Of a stretch of DNA of 64,000 nucleotides, positions 40,700-54,223 are shown piece after piece; the stretch's first letter is position 1; each line of letters starts with the position of its first letter. Source of the stretch: Prostheceraeus crozeri (lineage: Eukaryota; Platyhelminthes; Polycladida; Euryleptidae); the NCBI GenBank assembly GCA_907163375.1, contig CAJQUW010008761.1, positions 1 through 64,000 of the forward strand, given 5' to 3'. The notes beneath the pieces were generated by a model that was not told the origin of the DNA, searched no databases, and was given only the letters and a program-made list of their open reading frames with translations. The position numbers were made by a program, and so were the translations under genes.

Positions 40700-42970
40700 G
40701 GGTATGAATGAAGTTTTAGATTTTTTTTCAATTTTATGAGGCTCCAGGAGCAAGAAATGAGCAAAAATAAAATCTTTTAATGCAGATTTTTTGTAAATGG
40801 ACTATTTCCAAAATGGCCGCCATTTTCCAAAAAATCACAATTATCGCAAATTGTTTGTAACTTACACTTCGACTACAGCGTAGGAACGAAATCGCAAGTG
40901 AAAATGCACGTGTAGACCACCGCTTTTGTCGGTCCGGACCCGAATTAAATTTAATCCAGGCCTGAGTCAGAAAAATTGATCATTCATTTTGCCATCCTTA
41001 CTGAAAATACCGATTGCGTTTGAATGATCAACTTGAACAGTAAATGATTGATAAATGGATATCCTATACAATGTTACTCTGTAAGTTTAACTGATTTTGT
41101 TGTGGAGTAGTAGGATAAGTGCTCTCCGTGGCACAGTGGTAAAGTGCTTGGCTTAGTGATCTTTCGGTCCAGAGGTCGAGCCCCGAAAATGTCATTGGAA
41201 GTCGTCAGGAAGGGCATCCGGACTAAAAGATCACAGCGCTCCCAATTGAAGTCTGACTGTGTCAGCACCGTCCAAGCCCCCAGAAAGGGTGAGCAGCAGT
41301 GACGTTAAACCATCATTTTTTTGTTGTGGAGTAAGATGGTGAAATACAAGAAATATTAACCATTTGATTATCTTTTACAAATTCTCGTCGGTGTTAGATG
41401 TTAATATTATATCTGCTTCAAGATTCAGAAGTTGAGCCAAATTAGCTACAGCCCACGCATCTAGCATCATTGCCTTTGATGAATGCGTGAGCGAAGTCAG
41501 ACAATTTAACGCGCTATGAGGCAATTTACAGATTTATGCGGCTTTCATCTCCATAATCATTTGGTTTCTTAAAAAATTAATTAATGGATTCCTCCTTCAT
41601 ATACCAATATTTACGTCTTCTATTGTTCAACAATTATCTTCATAAATCTTCACTTGAATTGATGCAGTGAATGCAATTGATCAACATGTCAATTTGATGA
41701 ACATAAATTTCAGACATGATGCATATCTCAGTCCGGGTTCTTGATATTTCATTCTCGGGCCTGCTTCCAGTTCTGGTAGAGACGTTGGAATAAAAAAACA
41801 ACAGCATCTTCCTCCATGATCAACAGAAGAGTTCCTGGAATGCGAGAGCAATCATATATCAACGCTTCCACTTTCGCACAAGTTGCATAGTGCATCCTCT
41901 TCCAGAGACAGCTGTTACGAAAAATCGACAGTCAGCAAGATATGAATTAATGCAATCATAACTTAGGCGTACATGATGCAAATTTAGCGGAATTATAGGC
42001 TTCTAAACTCAAATCCCCAACGTCTTAGTACCTAAAAGCCCGCCAGGTGTCACAGTCGTTGACTGCAAAACTCGAGGAAACCCTTTCAATTAATAATAAA
42101 AAAAAAACAGCAGAGCAGAGCAAAAAAAAGAGAGCAGAGACAGCAGAGAGAGAGAAAGCAGAGCAATAGGCTGCTCATGCGTCAGGTACAATGGAAGGGT
42201 GAAGTATCAGACTACAATGTGACATGTTTAATCAATTACAAGTACAGGACGTCTCCACTATTGACGGACATTCTGTCAAAATTCTATGCAATATTCGTTA
42301 TTAATTTCTCATTTTCATTACGTCGATGACGTTACTCCATATAAAGGGAACCTGATAAGAAATTCAAATGTCAAGAACTTTGTCAAAATTCATTCACTTC
42401 TCTCTATGCTGAGCCATGGACTTCTCCAACGCATTCGATCATATTATTTCAAGCTAAATTTCCGTAAGCCTCATAAACCTTTCTTACAAATAACAGCGAA
42501 ATTAATTGAAGACCTTCCTGTCATGCTGATTTGACGCACTACTAGAAAGTCAATAAGATGTCAAATTGATTTTATTTGACTGTTTGCTACATGTACACTT
42601 AAAGCACTCTGGTTCACTAATATCACACTAAAACGCACAAGAATCTTGCCGTAGCGGGGAACATTTTGTTCTAACATGTCGATCATAACGAGGCAAACGT
42701 CGATTAACTAATACTACATTCATCATAACGAGAGAGCATGTTGATCACAACAGATTCATTAGTCTCCATTTTGCAATAAATCAACGGTTTTTCATGTTGC
42801 GTTGATTAGACATGTCATACACAGATATCGGTTGGTCGCAAGATTATTCAAGCTATCAGAATCGTCATTGAGTAATAATTTCTGCTCTGGCCTGTTTGAA
42901 AAATGTTCTTTTTCGACATATTCCAGTCAAAAGAGACATTATGTATCATGCCATGAATAAATTGATCAAA
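40700..42970. other. Intergenic stretch with a SINE and a purine-rich tract
   Basis: Holds the 41.1-kb SINE and an A/G-rich low-complexity tract at about 42,100-42,165 (repeated CAGAGCAGAG, GAGAGA). No gene is recognised. The upstream exon or promoter of the caspase gene may lie here. Confidence 0.5.
41110..41318 (+). mobile_element. tRNA-derived SINE with 15-bp target duplications
   Basis: The tRNA-like head has box A TGGCACAGTGG (41129-41139) and a box B-like GGTCGAGCC (41174-41182). It is followed by a unique body with AGGAAGGGCATCCGG and a T-rich end. Direct repeats TTTTGTTGTGGAGTA at 41095-41109 and 41319-41333 flank it exactly, showing insertion by target-primed reverse transcription. 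It is the youngest of three copies here. Confidence 0.85.
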
Positions 42971-42979
42971 ATTGATGTA

Positions 42980-44703
42980 CAGGGTGGCGCACGTAAACCG
43001 CCGGATTTTAAACTTTTATTACTCTTCAAATATTCTTCCGATCGTCATGAAATTTCGACTCATACTAGTTTGGAGTATAGGATTTATGATGATTATACCT
43101 GTTGTACTGAGAATTGTCAGAAAATTCTGATTCTATTGACCGAATGACATGTAGTAAAATTGACATACCAACAATGTATCTTAACATGTAAAATTTAATG
43201 ATAAACTTTTCCCTTTATTTCCCCCGCGTCTTTGTCAATAATGACCAAAACGAGTTAAGGTAAATGTCATAGAAAACATTTATTAAATGAAAAACATAAG
43301 AAAAAAGTGTTAGTAGTCATCGAACTTCAACGTGTCCTCCTCCATTCTCGAGGACGGATTCGAGTCGCTTTTGGTAGGCCAGAGCAGTTTCTCGACACAT
43401 CTCAGTTGTCACTTCTTGAAATGCTTGTATGATGCGGTCCTTCAGGTCTTGCATGGATGTTGGCCGTGTATGGTAAACCTTGGACTTGACAAAACCCCAC
43501 AAGAAGAAATCGCACGGCGTCAGATCAAGTGAACGCGGTGGCCAGGGCATGTTAGGAGATCCACGTCCCATCCATCTGTTAGGCATCTTCTTGTTCAACC
43601 ACTCACGCACAGGAAGTCCCCAGTGTGGAGGTGCACCATCCTGCATGAATATGATGCTCCTGCCTCCTTCTGCCAAAATTCCTCCTGTAGCATCTTGAGA
43701 TACCGATCCTTGTTGACGGAGGTGTCGAAGAAGAACGGTCCGTAGATACCTGATTGGCTGATTGCCGCCCAGACGGTGGTGCGTGGCGAGTGCATAGACT
43801 CTTGCTTGATCCAGTGAGGGTTCTGGTTGGCCCAATAACGACAATTGTGGCGATTCACACCACCATCCCGATGGAAGTGAGCTTCATCGTACCAGGTTAG
43901 TTCCAATAAATGGCTCGGGTTGGCTTGGATGCGCTGTAGCTCCTGTTCTGCGAACTCCATTCGGTTTTCCAGATCTTCTTCGTGTAATCGGTACACCACC
44001 TGGACCTTGTACGGATGCCATCCATAGTCATGGAGGATGCGCTGGATAGTGCGGCGACTCACTTGAAGGGCATTAGATGCACGACGGGTAGATGTGTTTG
44101 GGTCCTCCTCGAAGTGCTGCACCACTCGTTCCACATTCTGCTCCGTTCGTTCATAAGATGACCGGTCCCGCTTAAAAGTCACCACACTACCACTGGTCAA
44201 CAGGTTTGTGTGCCACCGCTTTATGGTACGGGCATCCGGTGCTCTCGCGTTCTTGCCATACTCTGAATGATAAAGCCTTTGTACCTCCACTGGACTCTTG
44301 AGCCATTCGTACCAAGCCGCGCATTTTGCTCGTTCTGCAACCGAATAATTGTCCATTCTTCTATGTTCGATTCTTTTCAGATAGTAATTTAATCGTCGAA
44401 TGGTATTTTATATGACATGGAAGCAACTGAACAATATTCACTTCAAGACTGCGCACTTTTCGTTGTGCAGAATACGATTCATGTTAAGTTAATTAAGTTG
44501 ATCTAGATTGTCGATGTCAACAAAATGAGTACAAGTCTTTCGGTCAATAGAATCAGAATTTTCTGACAATGCTCAGTACAACAGGTATAATCATCATAAA
44601 TCCTATACTCCAAACTAGTATGAGTCGAAATTTCATGACGATCGGATGAATATTTGAGGAGTAATAAAAGTTTAAAATCCGGCGGTTTACGTGCGCCACC
44701 CTG
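42980..44703 (-). mobile_element. Mariner-type DNA transposon with ~165-bp inverted repeats
   Basis: Ends CAGGGTGGCGCACGTAAACC and its complement, flanked by TA on both sides (42978-42979, 44704-44705). Inverted repeats run about 42980-43145 and 44537-44703. One transposase gene lies on the minus strand. Length is 1,724 bp. Confidence 0.9.
43317..44356 (-). pseudogene. Mariner-type transposase (about DD41D) with one frameshift
   Basis: N-terminal helix-turn-helix region (VQRLYHSEYGKNARAPDART; STRRASNALQVSRRTIQRIL), then the core: WYDEAHFH (first Asp), IIFMQDGAPPH (second Asp) and SLDLTPCDFFLWG (third Asp). I count about 42 residues between the second and third Asp, close to the DD41D group with its typical TPCDFFLWG ending. 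One frameshift near 43,650 separates the first part from the rest. Otherwise it is well kept. Confidence 0.85.
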
Positions 44704-44705
44704 TA

Positions 44706-47700
44706 TTTCATTGCTTCCACTTAATAGCACTCATACATCTCGAATAACAAAATCAATTCAGGTTATTTAATCTTAACAACTGTCTGAGACTTGCAGAGAA
44801 ACCCGTGCGAGATCCCGGGCTTGATGACTGAGCTGTCTAGCACGTGTGATGAATCATGTAGAGGTAATTTAGCTATTCAGTCATCCAATGGAAAACAAAA
44901 TACACTTTAAGTTTATATTTCGATACGATCGACATCTATTTCGCTATGATTGATGCTGTTTTCGTTGTAATCGACGTCGATCACAGCGACATTGACGCTG
45001 CATCTCAATAAATGCATTAGTACTTATGAAGTAGCTGCGATTTTGAAAAGTTATTTAAAAAGAAAATTGTCAAAATGTGCATTTGAAGAACATATTTAAT
45101 AATTTGAAATTTTAGGACGTCGGTCATAACGAAATTTGCATTTGAAAAATTTTCGTTTAACTTGCAAGTCATCTTATTTGACAACAATAATCTCAGAATG
45201 TCTGAGCATGTATGATATTTTTGATTGCAGTCAAATATGGTGTAGATGAAATTTGCTACTGTGAAATTTAGTGGTCAGAAAATGATCTCAATAACGTTCT
45301 GTACTATATATTAAGTTTAAGAAATGTATTCTACAGCCGCCAGTGCAAAAAATCACATGAAACCCAGGTATCTGGTATACAGATCATGTTGATAGACAAA
45401 AATACTTTCGGAAGTAGGAGATATTCAATTCAATATTATACTAAAACCCCACCAGTTTGCACATTTTGAACGTTTTCTGTGGTGGTGGATATCCAAAGGT
45501 TGCAGTGAAAACATGGACCAAATTCATTTGATTAGAATGGCTGGAGTAGTGATTATACAGAGATATATTTTTTCCGAAATCGGTAATTAGAAATGGATTA
45601 GCCCTTCAGTGAACATTTTGCCAAAAACATAGAAAGTAGTTCGCATGAATATAAAACTGCAAAAATGTTATTATTAGGGTCCGGATTTTAATGCCCTTTT
45701 TCTTGACAAATGTTCTAAGACAATAGGCAAATAAGCTAGTTTATGCTTTTTATACTTAATAAGAAATATTCTTTTTATGTCCAACAAAAATTACCTAAGA
45801 ATTAATTTATATTACAACCAAAAATGGTCTTCTACAAACTGTATATAATGCTATATCATCAAACTAACACACATGTAATAGTAAATTAGTGCAATAGTTT
45901 ATATCTTAACAGTATACACAAAAATACGTCAAGTAGTGAAGATTAATGTGTATAATATTCTCCATATACTCTACATAGACTACCAGTGATTTGATCGAAC
46001 TAACAATAATCTCAAACATCGTCAGAGGGATAGTTCGAAATTTAGATAGCTGCTGAGAGTTAACATGAATCAAAAGATTTTGTCGCAAGTTGGACTCAGT
46101 TAAATATTTTCGGTTGTCCCAAAAGACTTTAATTAGAAGAAGACACGTTTGACATCGACCGAGGTCAAGAGTGCATTGTGAAAAGAGGCAGTTTGTGATG
46201 TGGTGGGCTCCTCAGCTGGAGTTGAATCATTCACAATGGTTGGAATGCGTGCTGCAGTCGGCGCTGTCACAGACAGAATAGCTGCGATTTTTGTCAGGCC
46301 AACATCGCGTTTGAGAGTCTAATCCAATTTGATTTTGATTTTCTCATCAACCTGTACAGCGTCGTATATATTGGAAAGAAGAGACCGGGCTTCAGCTGCC
46401 TTTGTGCATCGGCTATCAGGCAACGTGACTGAGGCGCTGATACCGAAAATTAGCGTGAATGTATGCAGGATCTCGTTTCAGGTCGTCCTTTTCTGTTTCA
46501 AAAATTGCTGACACATCTGCGATATTTGCAGCATAAAATCATTTTATTTGCTGTCTCTCTCTGGTCTGGAAGCATGACTGACACAGTTCAAATACATGAC
46601 GAATATGCTTTTATATGCTGCACATAGTCAAAAATGCTTTTTCATGTTTAAAATGAAATAAATAAAAAAATTTCATTTCAATATCCTAAAAAAGATATGC
46701 TAAAGAAATGAAAGAATTCTTTAACTGGGAAAATATGTCAGCTGCCGGCTTTCTATGTACGTACATCCGCCTCAGGATATCCCTGATCCACCTACCAATA
46801 TTTTGTGCATAGAACGCAATTGCGAAATAGGAATTTGCAGTCGTGTTTGCAAGTTCAAATTTTGAAATCGAGCTCTGAGAATGAGATTTGAATTATTTCA
46901 TTAATTGTAAATGTCTGGAGGTCAGATGACGATCTCTATCTGCATCTGATTTACTGATTCTTTACAGTAAAGCATACTGCACCGATGACGGCAAATAAGC
47001 CAGAACCGTTCGCATTTCCCGTACTTACGAGCCGTACTGATGAGTCTAAGTAGGGCGAGATGCAGCGTCTGCGGCTGCCAAGGAATTTTCGTACTTAATT
47101 TGTTCAAATCTGAGGAGATCTTTCTATTCTATGTCCAGGTGAACTGGCACTCTGCAATCTTCATGATTATCAACATCAACATATTTACAAAAAACAGGAA
47201 TAGTATCCTATTTTAGAGGACATCAATGCATAGATTCCGAGGATAAATTAACGTCCGAGGAATTTTGCATTGATGTCCGGTGGAAGTGGATGCTATTGGT
47301 ATTCTAGCCCAATGAAGATTAGATCCAAGGTGATGTCTACAAAGTGATTCTTAGGAATGATTATCTATAGATGTTCTTGATATGGATATCTGGAAATTTT
47401 TACTCTAAAATTATGAATTTTTAACTATTTCTATGGAGATTTGACATAGAATGCTCCCTCCGGATAATAATGCAGTTTTTGACTCATTGCAATTTCAATG
47501 TAATTCAGCGAACAAAACTGCCAACTACGACATTAATGTCCACTGATTGATGCAGAAATCAACTTGATTTTCATCTTCATTGGGTTAGAATATATCTTGT
47601 CAAGCTTCCTTGTAAACAAGGAGCCGAAATGCAGATGTAACAGTCAGAATGATTTTGAGACTTCTACATTTAGAAATTATGTTAGTCTTAGTACTACCTA

Positions 47701-47826
47701 CAATTTTATGGCTTCTGCATTAGAAATTATGACATTGTCTTAGCACAGCTGGCGATATTTTTCAATCACTCTAATTCCGTTTAATCGGAGGTTTTACCTT
47801 ACCAGTAATAGACAGTTCTTGTAGAA
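44706..47826. other. Intergenic stretch, no gene recognised
   Basis: AT-rich. A 13-bp inverted repeat GGACATCAATGCA/TGCATTGATGTCC (47218-47230, 47267-47279) and a wider inverted pair ATTCTA(G)CCCAATGAAGAT (about 47301 and 47571-47592) suggest a decayed foldback element. A mariner-end-like GGTTGTCCCAAAAG occurs near 46,113 without a partner. Confidence 0.45.
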
Positions 47827-47828
47827 TA

Positions 47829-48848
47829 CACTAATCCCAAAAATGCGTGTCACCTTTTAATCTTCTCATATTACGAATGATATATACGAAAATGAAAGCT
47901 CAATACATGTAATAAGTGTTTACATTGAATCAAGTCAAGAGAAGTAATTTTTCTAATGATGAACAATGATGTTTTCAATAGGAACACAAAGTTAGTAATG
48001 AGTGGGACCTCCTGAGGAACAGATGATACTTCTTATTTTTCGAGGCATACTCAGTTTCAAATTGTCAATTATGCTCTGTGGAATGGCCATCCACTCATCG
48101 ACAACGGCAGTATGCAGGTCTTTCAAAGAGTTGATGTTGCATCTTTTGGTCACCTTCCTCTTCACCAGACCCCAAACATGTTCGATAGGATTGAGATCTG
48201 GTTATCTTGATGGCCAATCGATCCTCTGAGTGCATCTATTACGGTGAAACTGCTCAACCAATGATGAACGATGAGCCGGTGGGCTGACATCTTGAAAGAT
48301 GAATAGAATATGTCTGAGTAGAATAGTCTATGTCTTGACGTAAGTTTTCCCATTTACGAAAGATTCTAGAACTATTAATTCACTACGACCATCAAACCAG
48401 ATTGCTCCAAAACAAGAAATGAACCGCCCACGCTTTGTATACTCCATCTTAAGTTCTCTGCTTTCATTCTTCCACCCGTGCTTCTCCATACTTGTATCCG
48501 CCTAGTTGAGGGTTTATTCACGAAATCTCGTTTCGTGTGTCTTGCTCTCCACCTTAAAATTGTTCTGTCACAAACATTCAAAAGTTTGGCAATTTATCAT
48601 GTTGCCATCTTCATCATTGATAAGCCAACTGCAAACCCTCTCATATAAGCCATATTTTCATTGGTTTCAGTCGATTTTCTTTTTAACTTTACTGCCTTCA
48701 TTTTTCTTGTGGTGAAAGTAGAGTTGAATGCAATTACCTTCAAAATCAAAGCTTTCCGATATCAGATCATCATACAATTTCGAAACGATGTCACCTATTA
48801 ACATTAGAAAGCAATTCAAAAGGTGACAAACATTTTTTGGGATTAGTG
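47829..48848 (-). mobile_element. Decayed Tc1-like transposon
   Basis: Ends CACTAATCCCAAAAA...TTTTTGGGATTAGTG with flanking TA (47827-47828, 48849-48850). The minus strand still shows the transposase C-terminus in one broken frame (PDLNPIEHVWGLVKRKVT, then NSLKDLHTAVVDEWMAIP) and a helix-turn-helix remnant near 48,560. At 1,020 bp it is shorter than a full element, so it has internal deletions as well as stops. Confidence 0.75.
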
Positions 48849-48850
48849 TA

Positions 48851-50980
48851 TTTCACTGCTAACAGGCAACGATTTCAATATAAATCGTATTACTTCCCAC
48901 AGGCTGTGGCTACGTCTTACAAGAATATCACTTCACATTGCTGCTTGCCTGTTGTTGGGTGACGCCATACTGCACAGGCAACAAAAGGTGAACACATTTA
49001 TGTGCAGAGGCAACGAAAATTTTTTTCAGGATAACCCGGAAAACGTAACAAACTGGAAATAAGCCGTATCGATTATGGGATTTATATCCGTATGATGGCT
49101 ATTTGTTCGTATTTTTGTCGGTAGTGCCAGACAAACTGGTGGCGCATCATGAAATGATTCAAGAAGATCGGTGGGGAGCAGTCTATCGTTCACACCACAT
49201 CAAAACTACAGTATAAAACTCCAGCAAATACTGCAGCTTACAAGAGAATTCATACGAAATTGGATAATTTCAGGACAAAACTGGCAAGACTGACAACCTC
49301 CATATGATCCTCAACTTACAAGCAGGTGGCGAAACTTGTCATATGATTTGAGGCTGTTTTATTTAACCATGGTTAAGAGTTTATGTTTAATATTTAGCAC
49401 ATTTAAAAACACAAAATAACCAAATTTTTCTCTCATTCAGATTTAGCATAATTGCACGTTATAATTATGATTGCGTGCTTGTTCTAGGGAAGAGGCGTCC
49501 TCAGGGTTTCCGTTGTAGCACCTTGTCTCATTAAAACGGAATTTTACTTGAAATTTGACATGTTTCATGCAAATGTTCATTAAATCACTACCTTTCAAAA
49601 AAAATGCTAAATTCCAATCGCGGTTTGAGCTTCTTCATCCGCTGAATGTGTACTGCGTGCGCACTGTTGCAAGGAAAGAGTTGACCTACTCCTAGTAAAG
49701 CTATCTTTAATTTGCCTATTGATTCTAGGCGTATGTCCATTGATTTTATGTTCTCCAGATTCAAACATGAATGCATCCAAGACGACCTCGATGTGGTGCA
49801 ATTAATCTCACATATCCACACATCCATTTATCACTAAATCAAAACGTTGGAAATGAATGAAGTGTTGATGACACTGTGACAGTCAAAAATCTAAAAATTC
49901 GCATAACATAATTTGGAAACTACAATGTACCATTTGGAGCGTGGTGTTACTGAATGCGGACAAAACAGTAGTATTCAGATTTATTATGATTTATCACAGT
50001 GCAAAAGAGTCCATCATGTCCAGCGTTTTCACTAATGGAGGATGCCCTTCCTCGGAGACTGCCGAAAGCAAACTTGTACCCTTTTTCTGGATGAAAAAAG
50101 GGCCTTAAGTAGATAGTGATATTCAGCTAATTCTCTTTGAAACAGTAGACAGCCTTAAAATTTCCAGGGATCAAAGGAAAATTCTGCAGTTCAGAATGTG
50201 CATAAGGTACATGCGTAATTATATACACCTCTCTTTTTGGAAGTACAGATTACATTTAAGGCTAAAAAGTCTTCTTGCATCCAATCGTAGAGCAGGTAAA
50301 TTAGGTAGAGTAGCAACTCAGCACTTATTAAATCCCCAATGTGAAACTATATATACAGTTTCGATTTGTGATTGTAATGGCGTGATTGCGTTTTTGATTG
50401 TAATACAGTTGGAATTGTTTCCAAATGATGCGCATTTATGCAGCTTTGAAGATAGCGGAATTGACTGATCATGATAGTATAATGCAGAAGGAAATGATAT
50501 GATTTTGCAGATCGTCCGTGTCATGAGTCTTTGAGAGATAATGTTTGTTAAATTAGCAACTCGATGACCTGCTATTGCTTTCACGCTGAACATCAAGAGA
50601 ATCTTTTTAAGCGTGATAAGCAACCTGCCGCTGGTAGAGCAAAATAACAAAATCAAAGACAATGATTTCAATTAACTTTAAAAGATGTAAATGGGTCCAC
50701 GTCACTATTCAGATTCAAGAAATGGAACATAAATTTTGTTAATCATAAATTCATGCCGATGAAAATTGAATTAAAAACATGAAAATTTAGCCACGACAGC
50801 ACAACAAGATCTCGACTTTTTCATGAAGACTATCATTATAGTGCCGTTGATTAGATTTCCTTGATCATCAGACTCCAACTTCAAGCTATGACTAATCACG
50901 TGCATTGTGAAATCAATAGCACGTCAATGTGAATCTTGAATTTTCTAGATTTGAGCCATCTATTCGTTATATGCGATAGA
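48851..50980. other. Intergenic stretch with one copy of a dispersed repeat
   Basis: No gene recognised. The first copy of the ~0.55-kb repeat lies at 50298-50870. Short open frames at 49.6-49.8 kb (minus) lack domains. Confidence 0.5.
50298..50870 (+). repeat. Dispersed ~0.55-kb repeat, copy A
   Basis: Shares with 61690-62250, in the same order and orientation: GTAGCAACTCAG, GGAATTGACTGATCATGATAG, ATGTTTGTTAAATTAGCAA, AAGATGTAAATGGGTC, ACTATTCAGATTCAAGAAATG, ATGCCGATGAAAATTGAA and CAACAAGATCTC. Many small gaps and substitutions mark it as old. It has no coding or terminal signals that I recognise. Confidence 0.8.
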
Positions 50981-50984
50981 TCTT

Positions 50985-51835
50985 TGAAATGGACGAACGA
51001 CGTGAAAAGCGCATTAAAATGATTACTTTATCAGAGAACACAGACAAGACAGTGACTGAAATCGTAAATATCGTTGGTATGTGCAAAGCCAATGTGCATC
51101 TTATTTTGAAACAACATCGCGAAACTGGATATGCAGATTTGGAATATTAAAACTGTGGTGCTTCCAATAAAAGGCTATCAGACCGAGTGCGTGTGCGTAT
51201 CATTAGTTGGAAAGAATCCGCGAGAATATGACGACAAAAGATACTGAAGAAGATATGGGTGACCGAGCTGATTCCGTTAGCCTAAGGAGAATGCAAAGAG
51301 GATTGAATGACATCGGTTGTCGTGCTGAGCGTCCAAAAAGTAAGCGCTTTTGACTAAGACTCAGACAGAAAAACGTTGTCAGTGGGTATTGCAGCGCACC
51401 GCAATTGGGATGAAGATCAGTGGAATAATATGATCTGGAGTGACGAAACTGTGATTGAATTGAGAGATAATTCTCCACAAATTGTCAGAGCTGTCGATGG
51501 TTTCCCTCTTACTTCTGAGCACTATTGTTTAACGACAAAGCACATTCTCATTTTACGAACCAGAACGAAGCCATATTATGGGGGATCAAATGAATACCGA
51601 ATGATATGTGTCAGAAAAAATCAGGAATCGTGTTATTCGGCAGCTTCAGCAGTACTATCCTGGCTCAGATGGAGTATTTCAACAAGATAATGATTCATGT
51701 CATTAGAGCAAACGGGCGATGGAACAATTTCGTTCCAGCAATATTACCATCATGGATTGCCCCATTGTCCCCAAATGTCAACCCCATAAAGAACCTGTGG
51801 GGAACAGTGAAGAAACGAATTCTGAAATGAAGCTG
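50985..51835 (+). mobile_element. Tc1-like transposase relic
   Basis: Broken reading frames: a DERREKRIKMITLSENT-type N-terminus, IWSDETVIEL (first Asp), a QQDNDSCH segment (second Asp) and APLSPNVNPIKNLWGTVKK (C-terminal; Glu replaced by Lys). Several stops and shifts are present. Terminal repeats are not identified. Confidence 0.7.
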
Positions 51836-51839
51836 AAAT

Positions 51840-52543
51840 AAAAGCCGACATATCTACTGTATTCATTGCAGTGTAGCATCACGATGATGAGATATTGAAC
51901 ATTATTCAATCTTTGGCTAGATCAATGCCATGACGTGTGAGTGCATTGATCGATTCTCGAGGATTTCATACAAAATACTGAACCCAATTTCATGAAAGTA
52001 AGCTTCTTCTGTAAGATATTGCCCGAATTTACATTCTTGATGTGATTACATGATTTATTACAAAAGCAATGCAGTTAACTGACACAATTTTAGACTTCTA
52101 TGTCAAAAAATCATTGAAATGTTACATGTTTAAAACTTGCTGTCGCGTACTGTGCACCGGGAGTTTACTCCGGTGTAAGCGTTTACTCCACCTGAGTTCA
52201 TGTCCGGTGTTAAGTTTGCACTTTCCCTGGAGTTAACTCCTGAGCACACTAGCACTTACACTTATTCCGAATATGAACTCAGATAATCTGTACATGTAAA
52301 ATCTAAAAACTGAGTGCGTCGTTTAATTATCTTGGGAATCATATTATGGTGAATTTTTTGGACTCATTCGAATGGATGTAATACAAGGAAAGTGAATATG
52401 CTTAACAATAAGAAATGTCCAGAGTGATATGGTATCTGTAGCTACATATTTCGCTTATTGTGTGACATTCCCCTCGCCACGCGGTTCGGTGAGAACAGGC
52501 ATTTGGACTGGACGCGCCGCGCCGCGTGCGATGTGAATGGACA

Positions 52544-52582
<39 letters not shown>

Positions 52583-54220
52583 GACGCTGTGGTGCGACGA
52601 AGAGAGTGCCGGCGATGACTCAGAAACTCCGGACCTCTTTTATTTCAACATTATTCGACGCTCCCATTCTTGGTTCAAACAAGTTGATATCAACTTTTGC
52701 TTTTACCGATATAGTGTTGAATGCTTTCATGCAACTGAATCCTACTAAAGTCTCCGTTTGTTTTTGGATGGAAATCGGAAAGAGGTCAGGTCTCACTGTT
52801 CTCAATGTCCGGAGTCATCTGGCCTGTGTATGACCATGCTTGCATAGTTTCATCAATGATTACGAAGTGTTTATCCTAATGGAAAGCTCACTAGTCAACA
52901 AAACTTGAATTCCAAAAGAATTTGTTTTTTCTCGGTTTCTGCTCATGCAAGGAATACGCTTGAGGTAGGCCTATTGAACAATCGACTTGAAAGGATGCAA
53001 TTTTGATTATTTCAGAACATGGAATTTCAGCCTAAAATTTTAAGTTGCCTATTGTCTTCTTCTTTTTTGTTAACATCCTAGTGTTGTGAACGAGTGAGAA
53101 CAAAAATTGAATGAGGTAAAACCCCGTGCTGGTTGTTCTTCCAATACAATCCGTAAGTCACTACATAACAAACAGTGGGACGTAGCTTTGACGTAAACCG
53201 ACAGCAGACAATTAAGACTTCAGGATCAGTGCTTAAAAAGTAAAGGACATGATTAGTCAATTAAACATGCATATAAATCTATATAGGCCTACATGCGCAG
53301 GTACTTCATATTGCTTAGGCCAACTTGAATGAGCATTTTCGACTTTCGGTTCCAAGCCCTAATATATATTGGCAAATTAAAGACATGGTAGCCTAAATGA
53401 TGAAATCACTAGAATTTTAAAGATGAAGTAACATCGAAGATAGAATATCAGAATTGATGATTCACTAAAAAGAAATTATAAAAGTAGGAAGAATCAAGCA
53501 ATTACCGCGTACTATATTTAAGTTTTGCCAGTGTGCCACATGAACATTCACCCTGATGATGGCTACATGTTAACCGGCTAAAATAATTGGTTTTGGATCA
53601 GAAGAATTGGTCTTACACTTTGTCGTAGCATCTTTTTTGATTATTAAAGGACTATACTTTGTCTTATGGAATTCAAGAAATATTCAGAATTCTGCAAGAA
53701 AGAAGCAGACATAATTTTATCATGATTCCGGACAATCACATCAATCATGTACAATAGGAATTTGAGTCAACCAATTAATTGAAATTCAATTAATGTGTGA
53801 TAGAAAGTCTGAAAGTCCTGAAATCAATTGTGCTTTTCTACACTGTAGTCTCCACAGTCTTCACTTTTTCAGCATATAATTTCAACTTTTGCAAACTAGA
53901 ATGTAGGATTGTAGTTCTTATAACTTAAAGTACATCTATTTAGCGGCTCAATATCGGTGATAAATTTGAAGAAATGAAATATAAAATTTAATTAAAATTT
54001 GAATGTCGTTTGAACGACGGCTGGCTGCGACTTTCGTAGGAGAAACATTGCACACCACTAGTGGATCTGCACTATAGTACCTAATAGCTCACATGATGAT
54101 ATTCTAAATACACTGAAAAATAAAATCGACGACGACAGGCTTATTTTTGACTGAGCGATCTAATTGGTAACTGCTGTGTGTGATTTAGCCAATCAGATAG
54201 CAGTTTCCGTGGACTGATTA
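51840..54220. other. Intergenic stretch with a (GA)n microsatellite
   Basis: (GA)n at about 52547-52578 beside a short GC-rich patch (52480-52530, CGCGCCGCGCCGCG) that might be an exon or CpG-rich start but has no recognisable product. Imperfect palindromes GGAGTTTACTCC and GGAGTTAACTCC lie at 52.15-52.25 kb. Otherwise nothing. Confidence 0.45.
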
Positions 54221-54223
54221 ATA

